DNA of 64,000 nucleotides from Clostridiales bacterium (lineage in GTDB: Bacteria > Bacillota > Clostridia > Christensenellales > Aristaeellaceae): contig JAAYDR010000077.1 of NCBI GenBank assembly GCA_012729115.1, positions 1 to 64,000 of the forward strand. Direction: 5' to 3'. Made by a program: the position numbers and the translations under genes. Below, in pieces: positions 30,416 through 37,904 of this stretch (within the stretch, counting starts at the first letter, position 1; each line of letters opens with the position of its first letter). The notes beneath the pieces are model-generated. The model did not search any database and was not told where the DNA came from. It saw only the letters and a list, made by a program, of their open reading frames with translations.

Positions 30416-30684
30416 GGTGCATCACTCCTTCGCGTGTTCCCACCGTGCCCACTGGTTGTTTTTGAGTGGGAACAGCGCAACACGTTACGACATAAGCGTT
30501 TCAGGCATGCTGTTCCCGTTGTTCCCACGTTCCCACCGGAAAGCGTCTTGGTCCCGGCGTCCTTCTCCGCCTGCTCCGGGTGCTTCAGCAGCCACTCCGT
30601 CAGCAGCTCACCCAGCACCTGCATGGCCCTGCTCGTATGTTCCTTTGCCATTCCGTCCCGGATCGCGTCCATGATATTAGCCAT
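30412..30684 (-). CDS. Early phage protein with repeat-containing 3' half
   Basis: 90 residues. The first half is helical and protein-like (ANIMDAIRDGMAKEHTSRAMQ, then LLTEWLLKHPEQAEKDA). From about residue 48 the composition changes to Gly/Thr/Arg/Cys and the DNA holds six GTTCCCAC-type boxes. The stop overlaps the methylase start (ATGA), so the frame may be real to the end, but the second half may instead be a repeat array that replaced the original coding end. Function unknown. Confidence 0.55.
   Translation of the reverse strand: MANIMDAIRDGMAKEHTSRAMQVLGELLTEWLLKHPEQAEKDAGTKTLSGGNVGTTGTACLKRLCRNVLRCSHSKTTSGHGGNTRRSDAP
30435..30536. repeat. Cluster of GTTCCCAC boxes
   Basis: GTTCCCAC or its complement GTGGGAAC occurs at about 30435, 30466 (inverted), 30520 and 30528, with one-mismatch copies at 30445 and 30512. 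Two of the boxes face each other around GTGCCCACTGG and could form a hairpin. The arrangement, one gene away from the replication helicase, resembles iterons or operator clusters. Confidence 0.5.
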
Positions 30685-30702
30685 ATAAATGCTCCTTTCG
30701 TA

Positions 30703-31098
30703 TCAAACCCCGCCCGGCGGATCCTCCTCCACCTCCAGCCAGGCCGGCATCTCCACCAGATAGCTCCCCAGAGCCCAGCCATGCCCACGGGACGTTCGGA
30801 GTTTGACCCATCCGCCGTCCTCTGTCAGGACCGTTACAAAGCTGCCAGCCTCCAGCGTATACAGCACCGGCTCCGACGTCCCGGGGCCTTCCCGCACATT
30901 GAGGTAGCTTCCCGGCTCCACATCAACGTACCTGGTCACCTCCGCTCCGGCGCTGGCCCACACGATCATCAGCAGCCACGCCAGCAGCCCGCAGGCCACC
31001 GCCAGCAGCGCCGCACGCCCGGTATGGGGCTTGAAGTCCTGCATCAAGCGCCGGATCTCCCGCTGCTCCCGCCACCATCTGCACACCGCATAAATCAT
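30703..31098 (-). CDS. Membrane-anchored bacterial SH3 protein
   Basis: 131 residues. A basic cytoplasmic N-terminus (MIYAVCRWWREQREIRRL), a transmembrane segment at about 29-50 (AALLAVACGLLAWLLMIVW) and an extracytoplasmic SH3_3 domain (GSYLNVREGPGTSEPVLYTLEAGSFVTVL, WVKLRTSRGHGWALGSYL). It should sit on the outer face of the membrane near the wall. It is odd among replication genes. It may be a superinfection or surface-modification factor, or a regulator of lysis. Confidence 0.75.
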   Translation of the reverse strand: MIYAVCRWWREQREIRRLMQDFKPHTGRAALLAVACGLLAWLLMIVWASAGAEVTRYVDVEPGSYLNVREGPGTSEPVLYTLEAGSFVTVLTEDGGWVKLRTSRGHGWALGSYLVEMPAWLEVEEDPPGGV

Positions 31099-31119
31099 CG
31101 TCTCTCCTCCTCTCTCGTA

Positions 31120-34020
31120 TCAGAACGGCATTTCCTCGTCGTCCACCACGGTGTAATCCTGCGGCACAGGCTCCGGCGGTACCGGTCCAGGCTCCGGCGG
31201 CACCGCCCCCGCCCCCGGGTGGAGCTCCAGGCGCAGCTGCTCCTCCATGGGGTTCTCCCCGTCAATCATCCGCCTTGGGATGTACAGCACCCGCTCGGCA
31301 GGCTTCCCGACCCGCACCCGCTTCAGGGCGGTGTAGGTCACAGTGCCCGGCGGCGGGGTGATGATCCCGTCGTTGCGCATCTGCCGGTACAGGCTGCGTT
31401 CCGGCAGGGGAATGCTGTTGTCCCGCTTGCGCAGCTGCTCGCTCACCAGGGTGTAGGCGGTCTCCGGCATGATGTAGTAATACTGGGTATCCATCCAGCC
31501 CACCATGCCGCGGATTGGGTCGCCGGTGATGGTGCTGTCCGTCAGATCCCGCACGGCGGCCACGTGGCTGGTCAGCATCTCGCCCAGCGTCCGGATGAAG
31601 GCCTTGCTGGGGCGCTCCTCGGCGGCCTCCGCTGCCTGACGGCGGCTGTTGTCCAGCATCGTTTCCCAGGCATCCGCCCGGGCCTGGTCGGCCATGGCCT
31701 GGGAGATCCCGCCCTTCTCCACCATGTACCGCAGCATCATCTCAAAGCCGATCGTCAGGCAGGCCACCGCGGCGGGTGCCCGCGAGTGGGCCTTTTTGTG
31801 ATTTTCCTTCTGCACCTTGCTCCGCAGCTCCACAAAGCGCTCCCGCAGCTGATCCGGCAGCTTGTCCATCTGCGGCAGCAGCCACTCAATGTACCCGCGC
31901 ATGGCTTTGGCCAGGTAACCCCGGCGGGCGGCCTCCTGGGCGCTGGTCAGCATCTCGTCCATCACCACGTCCCCTTTTTCCGCGTTGATCAGGTAGTAGC
32001 GGGCTACGCCGCTTTCCCCGATGTCCGGGGTGCTCTCTCCGCTCAAAATGCTGACGCACCGGGGCGGCGTGTCCTCGCTCAATGTGCGGTCCGCGTTCAT
32101 CCGCTTGCGGGTGCTGCCGTCCCCAAAGGTCCGGCTGAGGGCCTGGGCCGTGGCTTCCATCTTGCGCCGCTCCTGCACGCTGTGTGTTGGGTGGTAGTCG
32201 TCCACCACGATGGGGACATCCTTCAACAGGAAGGCCTTCTTCTGGATGTGGTTGGCCGTGTCATGGAAGCTGGCCGGCAGGCTGTCAAAGGAAAAATCCC
32301 CAAAATGGGAAAGGGCCAGGGCGCTGCACACGCTCTTGCCGCAGCCCGTCTCACCTACAAGGAACACGCTGAAGGCGGGCGTGCAGCCGGCCCGCTGCAT
32401 GGGCTCCCGCAGGGGTGCCAGGTAGGCTGCGGCCAGCAGCGGAACCATCATGTGGTGGCTGGCCCTGTCCAGCAGGCTGAAGCTGCTGATCATGGCGTCA
32501 TCAAGGGAAATGGCATCAAAGTCCGCTTTGCTGTCTCCTCCGTCCAGGCGGTAGCGCTGCAGGCCGCTGCCCAGCTCCACGCTCACGTCCTCTGTCCCCA
32601 CGGCCCCGCCCTGGTACAGGAAAGCCCACTTTCCGTTGATCTTCCGCCAGCCGGTATGGGTGTACTCCGTGTAGCGCCGGGCGCATTTCTCGCCCGCGGC
32701 CGCCACCACATAGCGCAGGTAGTCCTTGGTGGTGCTGCCCGGCATGATGGTGCCGTAAAATCCCCAGTTGTCCATTACCCAGCCCATCCGGTCATAGCTC
32801 TTGCTGCTCACCGTCACCCGTGGCAGCTTCATGCCGTGCCGGCTCCATCCGTCAATCAGGATGGCGGTCTCCACGCTCACGCCGTCGTCCCGCTTCACCT
32901 CCGCCATGGGTATGCAAGCGAAATTGCACAGCTTGCGGTGGTTCTCCTGACTCTCCCACTTGCAGATGCAGCCGTCCTCCACACAGAAACCCGGGATGCT
33001 GTTCAGGGCATCCATAGCCATGTCCCGGTCCGGGTCGCCGGATCCTTCTCCGACCTCCGCGCCGTCCGCCTTTTCCAGGGCGTTCAGCGCCTCCGTGGTC
33101 AGCACCGGTTCCGCTTCCTCCAGCTGCCGCAGGATCTCCAGCCCCCGCTTTTTCTTCACAGCGGTAAATAAGTCCGTTATATCCGCCTTCTCTGGCAGAT
33201 CCACGCCGCATTTGCGCAGGTCCAGTAGCTTCACGCTGCGGCACACCGGCAGCAGCAGCCTGGCCACCTTCCGGCGGTCATAAGTGCCCGTTTCGTCAAT
33301 ATCCGGAAGGATCACCACATCCGCGCCGGCCAGGGCCTGGGTGTGCTCCTCCCGCCACTTGGTGGCCGTGCCCTTCTTGCTGGCCCCGCCCGGGTTGGTG
33401 GTGGCGGTGAAGCCCAGGGCGGCCATGTTATCGGCGTCCTTCTCGCCCTCCACCAGGTACACCGGCTTCCCGGCCTGAATGGCCGCCCGCACTTCCGGCA
33501 GCCTGTACAAGGGATGCCGCACCTGGCTGGCCTCATAGACGTACCCGTCCCGCTTGGCCTTGGGATTCTTGGGATCATGCACCCGCTGCAGAAAGGTCTT
33601 TTTCCGCGCTTCCCGGCCGTTCTCGTCCGTCTCTGTCAACTCAAAGCGACACACTTCAAAAAGCGGTTTCCCTTGTTCGTCCGTGTAGGGGTACACTTTC
33701 ACCAGCTCGCCCAGATTCTTGCGCTGCTTGGGAGCCTGCTTTTGGGCCGCGGGCTTCCGGGCCGGATCCGCGTGGCTGGCAGGATAGAGGTCCCTGGGCT
33801 GCACGTTCAGCGTGCGCAGGATGTCCTGGTTGCTGCATCCGGCCTGGCAGCAGATCTTGATCGCCCACGCGCCCCGGTTCTTCCCGCGCTCCAGCGGCCC
33901 CTCGGTCACGCACAGGCTGGCGGTCTTATCGTCATGGACCGGGCAGCGGGCCATATACTCTCCGCTGGCGTTCGGTCCGCTTTCCACGCGCAGAAGCGCC
34001 AAAAAATCGGATAATTCCAT
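31120..34020 (-). CDS. Phage replication primase-helicase (CHC2 / Toprim / DUF927-like)
   Basis: 966 residues. Zinc-finger primase start (C26 and H29 in RCPVHDDKTASL, C57-C62 in ICCQAGCSNQDIL), Toprim at about 180-260 (VYLVEGEKDADNMAALG and VVILPDIDETG), a DUF927-like middle, and an SF3/AAA-type ATPase with Walker A VGETGCGKS near residue 558 and an acidic Walker B (VPIVVDDYHP). It primes and unwinds DNA in phage replication and is the only large replication gene, so DNA polymerase must come from the host. A Pro-rich tail (GPVPPEPVPQD) ends the protein. Confidence 0.88.
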   Translation of the reverse strand: MELSDFLALLRVESGPNASGEYMARCPVHDDKTASLCVTEGPLERGKNRGAWAIKICCQAGCSNQDILRTLNVQPRDLYPASHADPARKPAAQKQAPKQRKNLGELVKVYPYTDEQGKPLFEVCRFELTETDENGREARKKTFLQRVHDPKNPKAKRDGYVYEASQVRHPLYRLPEVRAAIQAGKPVYLVEGEKDADNMAALGFTATTNPGGASKKGTATKWREEHTQALAGADVVILPDIDETGTYDRRKVARLLLPVCRSVKLLDLRKCGVDLPEKADITDLFTAVKKKRGLEILRQLEEAEPVLTTEALNALEKADGAEVGEGSGDPDRDMAMDALNSIPGFCVEDGCICKWESQENHRKLCNFACIPMAEVKRDDGVSVETAILIDGWSRHGMKLPRVTVSSKSYDRMGWVMDNWGFYGTIMPGSTTKDYLRYVVAAAGEKCARRYTEYTHTGWRKINGKWAFLYQGGAVGTEDVSVELGSGLQRYRLDGGDSKADFDAISLDDAMISSFSLLDRASHHMMVPLLAAAYLAPLREPMQRAGCTPAFSVFLVGETGCGKSVCSALALSHFGDFSFDSLPASFHDTANHIQKKAFLLKDVPIVVDDYHPTHSVQERRKMEATAQALSRTFGDGSTRKRMNADRTLSEDTPPRCVSILSGESTPDIGESGVARYYLINAEKGDVVMDEMLTSAQEAARRGYLAKAMRGYIEWLLPQMDKLPDQLRERFVELRSKVQKENHKKAHSRAPAAVACLTIGFEMMLRYMVEKGGISQAMADQARADAWETMLDNSRRQAAEAAEERPSKAFIRTLGEMLTSHVAAVRDLTDSTITGDPIRGMVGWMDTQYYYIMPETAYTLVSEQLRKRDNSIPLPERSLYRQMRNDGIITPPPGTVTYTALKRVRVGKPAERVLYIPRRMIDGENPMEEQLRLELHPGAGAVPPEPGPVPPEPVPQDYTVVDDEEMPF

Positions 34021-34035
34021 TTCCCGGCGCCCCCT

Positions 34036-34383
34036 TTATTCTTCATCGGTAGCTTCCGCGTTCATCCTGTCCGCAATGGCGGCGATCACCTGATTGGCCT
34101 GAAACATCCATTTGCCGTTCAGCTTGGTGGCGGGGATCCATCCGGCCTTGGCTCCGCTGCGAAGGGTGGAGATCTTCAGCCCCGTCAGCTCGCTCACCTG
34201 CTCCACCGTCAGGCCCCGGGCCGCCTGCTCCCGCCGCAGGATCTCCTGCAGCAGGTCGGCGTCCACCATCATGCGGCTGCCCAGGCGCAGGCAGGGGTAG
34301 CGCCCCGTCTTGATCCCGTTGCGGATCAGCTGCGCCGAGATGCCCAGCGCCTGCGCTGCCTCGTTCGTGGTCATCATCTTCAT
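34036..34383 (-). CDS. Protein with two excisionase/MerR-like HTH modules
   Basis: 115 residues from ATG at 34383. Two winged-helix HTH units in tandem: TTNEAAQALGISAQLIRNGIKTGRYPCLRLGSR seen as NEAAQALGISAQLIRNGIK, and VEQVSELTGLKISTLRSGAK followed by GWIPATKLNGKW. The HTH_17 fold is that of excisionases and phage regulators. It could act as Xis or as an early repressor. It lies at the head of the replication genes. Confidence 0.75.
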   Translation of the reverse strand: MKMMTTNEAAQALGISAQLIRNGIKTGRYPCLRLGSRMMVDADLLQEILRREQAARGLTVEQVSELTGLKISTLRSGAKAGWIPATKLNGKWMFQANQVIAAIADRMNAEATDEE

Positions 34384-34390
34384 GGCCGGT

Positions 34391-34873
34391 TCACGCCTCC
34401 CTTCTGCCCAGATCATCCATGGCATCCAGGGTCTGCTGCATCAGGCCGCGGATCTCCACCGCCCGGGCCCGGATGCCCGCCAGGGCCTCCCGCTCGTCGG
34501 CGCTCACAGATCCGTCCCGCAGCAGCTCCGCAAAGCCCCATGCCGTGGCCTCCATGTCCCGGAATGCCAGCAGCCAGCCCATGGCGCTCTGCTGCAGCGT
34601 TCGGGTGCACGCCTCCTCCTGGCCGTAGCAGTGGGTGAGGATGGGGCAGCACTCCCGCACATGCCGGGCGCGCAGCCAGGGCGTGCCATAGGCCTCAATC
34701 ATCCGCTGCACCACCGCACAGGGAGGCATGGTCTTGCCGGTCTCATAGTCGGCCAGGCTGTCCACGCTGCAGAACACGGCCTCCGCCGCTCGCTCGCGGC
34801 TGCTGAAAATGGGATTCCTGGCCGCCGCGTCCATCCGGGCCAGCCAGTAAAAATTATCGTTTCGCTTCATCAT
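34391..34873 (-). CDS. HTH (XRE-like) early regulator
   Basis: 160 residues from ATG at 34873, overlapping the previous stop as ATGATG. Residues about 20-60 form an XRE-like HTH (RAAEAVFCSVDSLADYETGK), then RARHVRECCPILTHCYG and a helical tail. Possibly a transcription regulator acting on the leftward operon. The family is widespread near phage replication modules, with no known target. Confidence 0.68.
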   Translation of the reverse strand: MMKRNDNFYWLARMDAAARNPIFSSRERAAEAVFCSVDSLADYETGKTMPPCAVVQRMIEAYGTPWLRARHVRECCPILTHCYGQEEACTRTLQQSAMGWLLAFRDMEATAWGFAELLRDGSVSADEREALAGIRARAVEIRGLMQQTLDAMDDLGRREA

Positions 34874-35319
34874 CTGCTCCTGTCTGCTTCCACAACCGGC
34901 CATGATCCACGCCATTCCCACTTGCACTCCCCGACGATCTCGTCTGTTTCATCGTCGAATCGCAGGAGCTCACAATCGTCGGTGCTCCCAAGCGGTGGCT
35001 TTCCAACCGAGTGCTTACACAAGCTGCACGCCCAATCTGTACAGTTATCCCCTCCATGCTCGCAGAGTTTTTGAAGGTCTCGCATTACCGCTTCCGCCCG
35101 CTTCTTCTCTGCCTCGCACTGGGCCTGAAATTCAGCGGCAACGGTGCGCCATTCATCGGCCCGCGCCTGTTGGGCATCCCGCTCCTGGATCAGGCCCCGC
35201 ACCTCAGCGGCCACTCCATCCATCACATCGCGGAAAGCCTGAGCTTTTAGATTTTCACCGCTAGCATGCAGGGCCCAGTACGCTTCCTGTACTGCCTTCC
35301 CGAAGCTCTCATCCATCAC
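34870..35319 (-). CDS. Early phage protein with Cys/His motif
   Basis: 149 residues. A long amphipathic coiled coil in the middle (ERDAQQARADEWRTVAAEFQ.., up to about residue 90) and a C-terminal CEHGGDNCTDWACSLCKHS cluster likely to bind zinc. Ends WEWRGSWPVVEADRSR. Role unknown. Confidence 0.62.
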   Translation of the reverse strand: MMDESFGKAVQEAYWALHASGENLKAQAFRDVMDGVAAEVRGLIQERDAQQARADEWRTVAAEFQAQCEAEKKRAEAVMRDLQKLCEHGGDNCTDWACSLCKHSVGKPPLGSTDDCELLRFDDETDEIVGECKWEWRGSWPVVEADRSR

Positions 35320-35328
35320 TGATCCCTC

Positions 35329-35649
35329 CTACCTGTCCCATTTCCTGTCAAGCACCCTGCGCCTGTCCCCGTTAGGCGTGTAGCTGCACCCTTCCCGACC
35401 CGGGCAGCCGGCGCATCCCCTGGGCCTGGCCTTGTTCCTGACCTCCCTGGCCTTGGCGGCATCTCTTTGCTGCCTGTCAATGGCCATCTCCAGCCAGGGC
35501 AGGCGCGTGCGCCCGGTTCCCTGCAGGTGGCAGCGGTACGCTTCCTTCAGCCTGCGCAGCTGCTCCATCTCCACGTGATGGATATAGCAGGGCAAGCGCC
35601 CTGCTTTTTCTTCCACAGCTCGTTGCTCCTCCATCCCGGCGTGCTGCAT
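35329..35649 (-). CDS. Early phage protein with C-terminal Cys cluster
   Basis: 106 residues from ATG at 35649, chosen because GGGAGGGAG lies just upstream; the longer GTG start at 35706 would run through the previous gene. Helical middle (VEMEQLRRLKEAYRCHL, IDRQQRDAAKAREVRNK) and RGCAGCPGREGCSYTPNG near the end. Likely metal-binding; function unknown. Confidence 0.62.
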   Translation of the reverse strand: MQHAGMEEQRAVEEKAGRLPCYIHHVEMEQLRRLKEAYRCHLQGTGRTRLPWLEMAIDRQQRDAAKAREVRNKARPRGCAGCPGREGCSYTPNGDRRRVLDRKWDR

Positions 35650-35669
35650 GGTTTCTCCCTCCCGCTGCG

Positions 35670-36175
35670 TTACTGGCACGTCTGGTACAGCTCGCCGTTT
35701 TTCCACAGCCAGGCCATATGCGCGCAGTCAAGCGAATAAACTGGTAATCCGTGGCCTCGTAGTAGGGGACCCCAACGATCCGGATCTGGCTGGCCTCAAA
35801 GCCAAACTCCCGGTTGACGGCCATGATCGCCTCCTCCCAGTTCGCCTCCTGGGAGCAGTTGTTTACTTCCCACCGATTCCCATGTGGACCCACCTGGTAC
35901 GCAAGGATGGCCTCCGGCTTGTCCAGGCACCAGCCGTACCGGGCGTACATGTACACATCCCAGGCCTTCAGTTTCCCGGCCTCCACCAATGCCTCCAGCT
36001 TCCGGTATACTTTCCGGGTAGTCTCCTCGTTGTCATCAGCCTCCGCCATGAAATCCTGTTCTGTGATCAAAATGCCGTTCTCGCTTCTCGCCATCCGATC
36101 AAAGGCCGCCATAAATTCATCGTACGTGTCAAACTCCCAGCCCCGGTCCTCGTTGAATTTCTCAATGTCTGCCAT
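35670..36175 (-). CDS. First gene of the leftward operon, frameshifted near its end
   Basis: The start ATG 36175 follows GGGAGAC. The product begins MADIEKFNEDRGWEFDTYDEF and is acidic and aromatic, without a recognised domain. After IRL (near 35730) the zero frame turns into an Arg/Ala/Cys-rich out-of-frame tail that runs to 35477 inside the next gene. A one-base change restores a sensible end, DCAHMAWLWKNGELYQTCQ, stopping at 35670. I therefore end the gene there and mark a probable single-base deletion at 35726-35734. It may reduce to a sequencing error. Confidence 0.6.
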
Positions 36176-36308
36176 GTTTTTGTCTCCCTTCCCGCATCCC
36201 TGGCGCTGTGTCCGGGATGCAATTCCGTTTTTTGTGATGAGATCTCGTACTGATTGCCATGGCGCAGTGGCGTCGGATGAAATATCCTGAATTTGGAAAT
36301 TGTGGTAC

Positions 36309-36344
36309 TGTGGAAAGTATACTCCACAATGTGCGGAATGTAAA
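36309..36344 (-). promoter_or_regulatory. Leftward early promoter with palindromic operator
   Basis: On the minus strand TTTACA (36339-36344), a 17-bp spacer and TATACT (36316-36321) make a strong sigma-A promoter pointing at the early genes. The -10 lies inside the palindrome TGTGGA-N8-TCCACA (36309-36328), and a further TTGTGG half-site at 36300 pairs with CCACAA at 36324. The repressor encoded just to the right is the obvious ligand. Confidence 0.75.
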
Positions 36345-36438
36345 CACCAAAATGACACAATTCACAAATTAATGGAATCATGATGCGCTCTATTTCAAAG
36401 CAATGTACAATATTAAAAACAGCAAAGGAGGAGAAGCG

Positions 36439-36951
36439 GTGGACATATTGAGCACCAGGCTGCGAGATCTGCGTACAAATAAAGACCTGAAACAAAGCCA
36501 AGTCGCTGACGCGCTTTCCATTGGACGCTCAACCATGTCGAATTATGAGAACGGGCGGGATATACCGCCGGAAATGATCGCAAAATACGCGGACTTCTTC
36601 AAAGTATCCGCTGACTATCTGCTCGGTCTTACAAACGAGCCGCTTCCCAAGAATGCCGATACCGTAAAGCCCTTCCAAAAACTCTCCGTCGCAGATCCCT
36701 ATGCCTTCACCCTGTCCGACGTGCTGGAATTGGTGGACGCCTTCACGGAATACTACCAGGCCGGCGCGCCCGCGGGCGAAGCGCCCATGCGCTGCATGCG
36801 CCGCGTCATGGACGCTATGTGCAAAGTGCTTTCTTCCGCAAGCCGCCACAACATCGCCCAGCTGCTGCTGGCTGTCAATGAGTTGGCTTCCTGCTGCCTG
36901 CAGGGAAACGATATGCTCAAAACCTATCTACTGAAGGAGGAGCCCAAATGA
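36439..36951 (+). CDS. Phage repressor, XRE-type HTH
   Basis: 170 residues. HTH_3 at about 5-62: LSTRLRDLRTNKDLKQSQVA, DALSIGRSTMSNYENGRDIP and FFKVSADYLLGLT, followed by a helical C-terminal region without the S24 peptidase motif, so it is not an auto-cleaved LexA-type repressor. Start GTG at 36439 follows AAAGGAGGAGAAGC; the upstream ATG at 36403 precedes that site. It transcribes divergently from the early genes, over the operator region, and overlaps the next gene as ATGA. Confidence 0.85.
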   Translation: MDILSTRLRDLRTNKDLKQSQVADALSIGRSTMSNYENGRDIPPEMIAKYADFFKVSADYLLGLTNEPLPKNADTVKPFQKLSVADPYAFTLSDVLELVDAFTEYYQAGAPAGEAPMRCMRRVMDAMCKVLSSASRHNIAQLLLAVNELASCCLQGNDMLKTYLLKEEPK

Positions 36952-37679
36952 AAAAGCTGCTTGCCCTGGCACTTGCCCTGGTGCTCGTCACCTTCTCCGC
37001 CGCGGCGGACACCCTTAGTCTTGACCTGGAGACCGCTACCCTGGACGAGCTCCAGGCCGCCCAGTCCATCCTCTCCCAGCGGATCAGCAAGCTGCGCGCC
37101 GCAGCGGCCCCCGCCGGCGAGACCATCACCCTCTCCGGAAGCGGCACCTCCATCCTGTCCGGCGTGGAGGTCGTCCAGATCCCGGCCCGCGTCACCATAC
37201 AGGGTGCCGTCAAGGTCACCCTCACCGGCGGCAAGCTTGACCGCACATTCAACTCCTGGGCGGATGAAGAAGGCTCCTGCGAAGTGCTCACGGAAGCCGG
37301 AACCTTTGACGCGCTGGTGGAAGGCAAGGGGGAGTGGACCCTCGCTATTGAGCCCCTGAAGGAAGGCGGCACCATCGAACTGTCCGGCGTCGGACCCTAT
37401 GTTTCGGACTTCTTCCCGCTCTCCGCCGCCACCATCGTGCATGTCGTCATGGACGCCTCCGCCTCGGATGCCTGGTCTGCTTCCTTGTATCTGCATATGG
37501 GCCATCAGTACAGCAACATCGAGGCCTGGGACGAGGAGCTGGTCACCGGTGACGGCCTGTTCTCCGCCCCGCTGAAACTTGAAGGCGATGGCATCGTCAA
37601 GCCCGTCGGTGACCGGACCCAATACTATTGGATTGTGGACGTGCCGGCAGGCGCTGAATGGTCCATCACCGTAAAGTGA
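36948..37679 (+). CDS. Secreted protein of the lysogeny operon
   Basis: 243 residues with a clear signal peptide (MKKLLALALALVLVTFSAAA, cleavage after about 20). The mature part begins with a short coiled coil (LDELQAAQSILSQRISKL) and then is beta-rich (GETITLSGSGTSILSG.., TLTGGKLDRTFNSW..). It overlaps the repressor stop by four bases, so it should be made in lysogens. It is a good candidate for lysogenic conversion: it may alter the cell surface, bind host molecules or exclude other phages. No known family recognised. Confidence 0.75.
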   Translation: MKKLLALALALVLVTFSAAADTLSLDLETATLDELQAAQSILSQRISKLRAAAAPAGETITLSGSGTSILSGVEVVQIPARVTIQGAVKVTLTGGKLDRTFNSWADEEGSCEVLTEAGTFDALVEGKGEWTLAIEPLKEGGTIELSGVGPYVSDFFPLSAATIVHVVMDASASDAWSASLYLHMGHQYSNIEAWDEELVTGDGLFSAPLKLEGDGIVKPVGDRTQYYWIVDVPAGAEWSITVK

Positions 37680-37686
37680 CCTCCGC

Positions 37687-37715
37687 CCGCCCGGCCTCAG
37701 CTGGGCGGGTTTTTT
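37687..37715 (+). terminator. Terminator of the lysogeny operon
   Basis: CCCGCC..GGCGGG stem with a loop CGGCCTCAGCTG and seven T, immediately after the secreted-protein stop. It ends the repressor transcript before the integrase region. Confidence 0.8.
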
Positions 37716-37742
37716 TCTGCCCAAAATCCCCATAATATCCCC

Positions 37743-37857
37743 TGTAACACTTCCATGGGGTCCCTGTAACACCATGTAACACGTGTGGTGTTACAGGTAA
37801 AAGCCTTATTCCTTAAGGCTTTCAGCATTAAAAAACGGCCCTGTAACACTGTAACAC
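37743..37857. repeat. TGTAACAC boxes upstream of the integrase
   Basis: Six copies: 37743-37750, 37765-37772, 37775-37782, 37788-37795 (inverted), 37842-37849 and 37850-37857. Between them a 9-bp hairpin (AAAGCCTTA with TAAGGCTTT, about 37799-37822) resembles a terminator. The same box clusters at 3702-3805. It may be the operator or arm-site for a protein that couples integrase expression to excision. Confidence 0.65.
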
Positions 37858-37904
37858 TTAAATTTCACATATACCCCATGCTGGGGAATTTATAGGAGGC
37901 ACAC

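Noticed and set aside
30580-33171. 863-codon open frame antisense to the primase-helicase
   Set aside because: Same antisense effect; no recognisable protein and it crosses several real genes.
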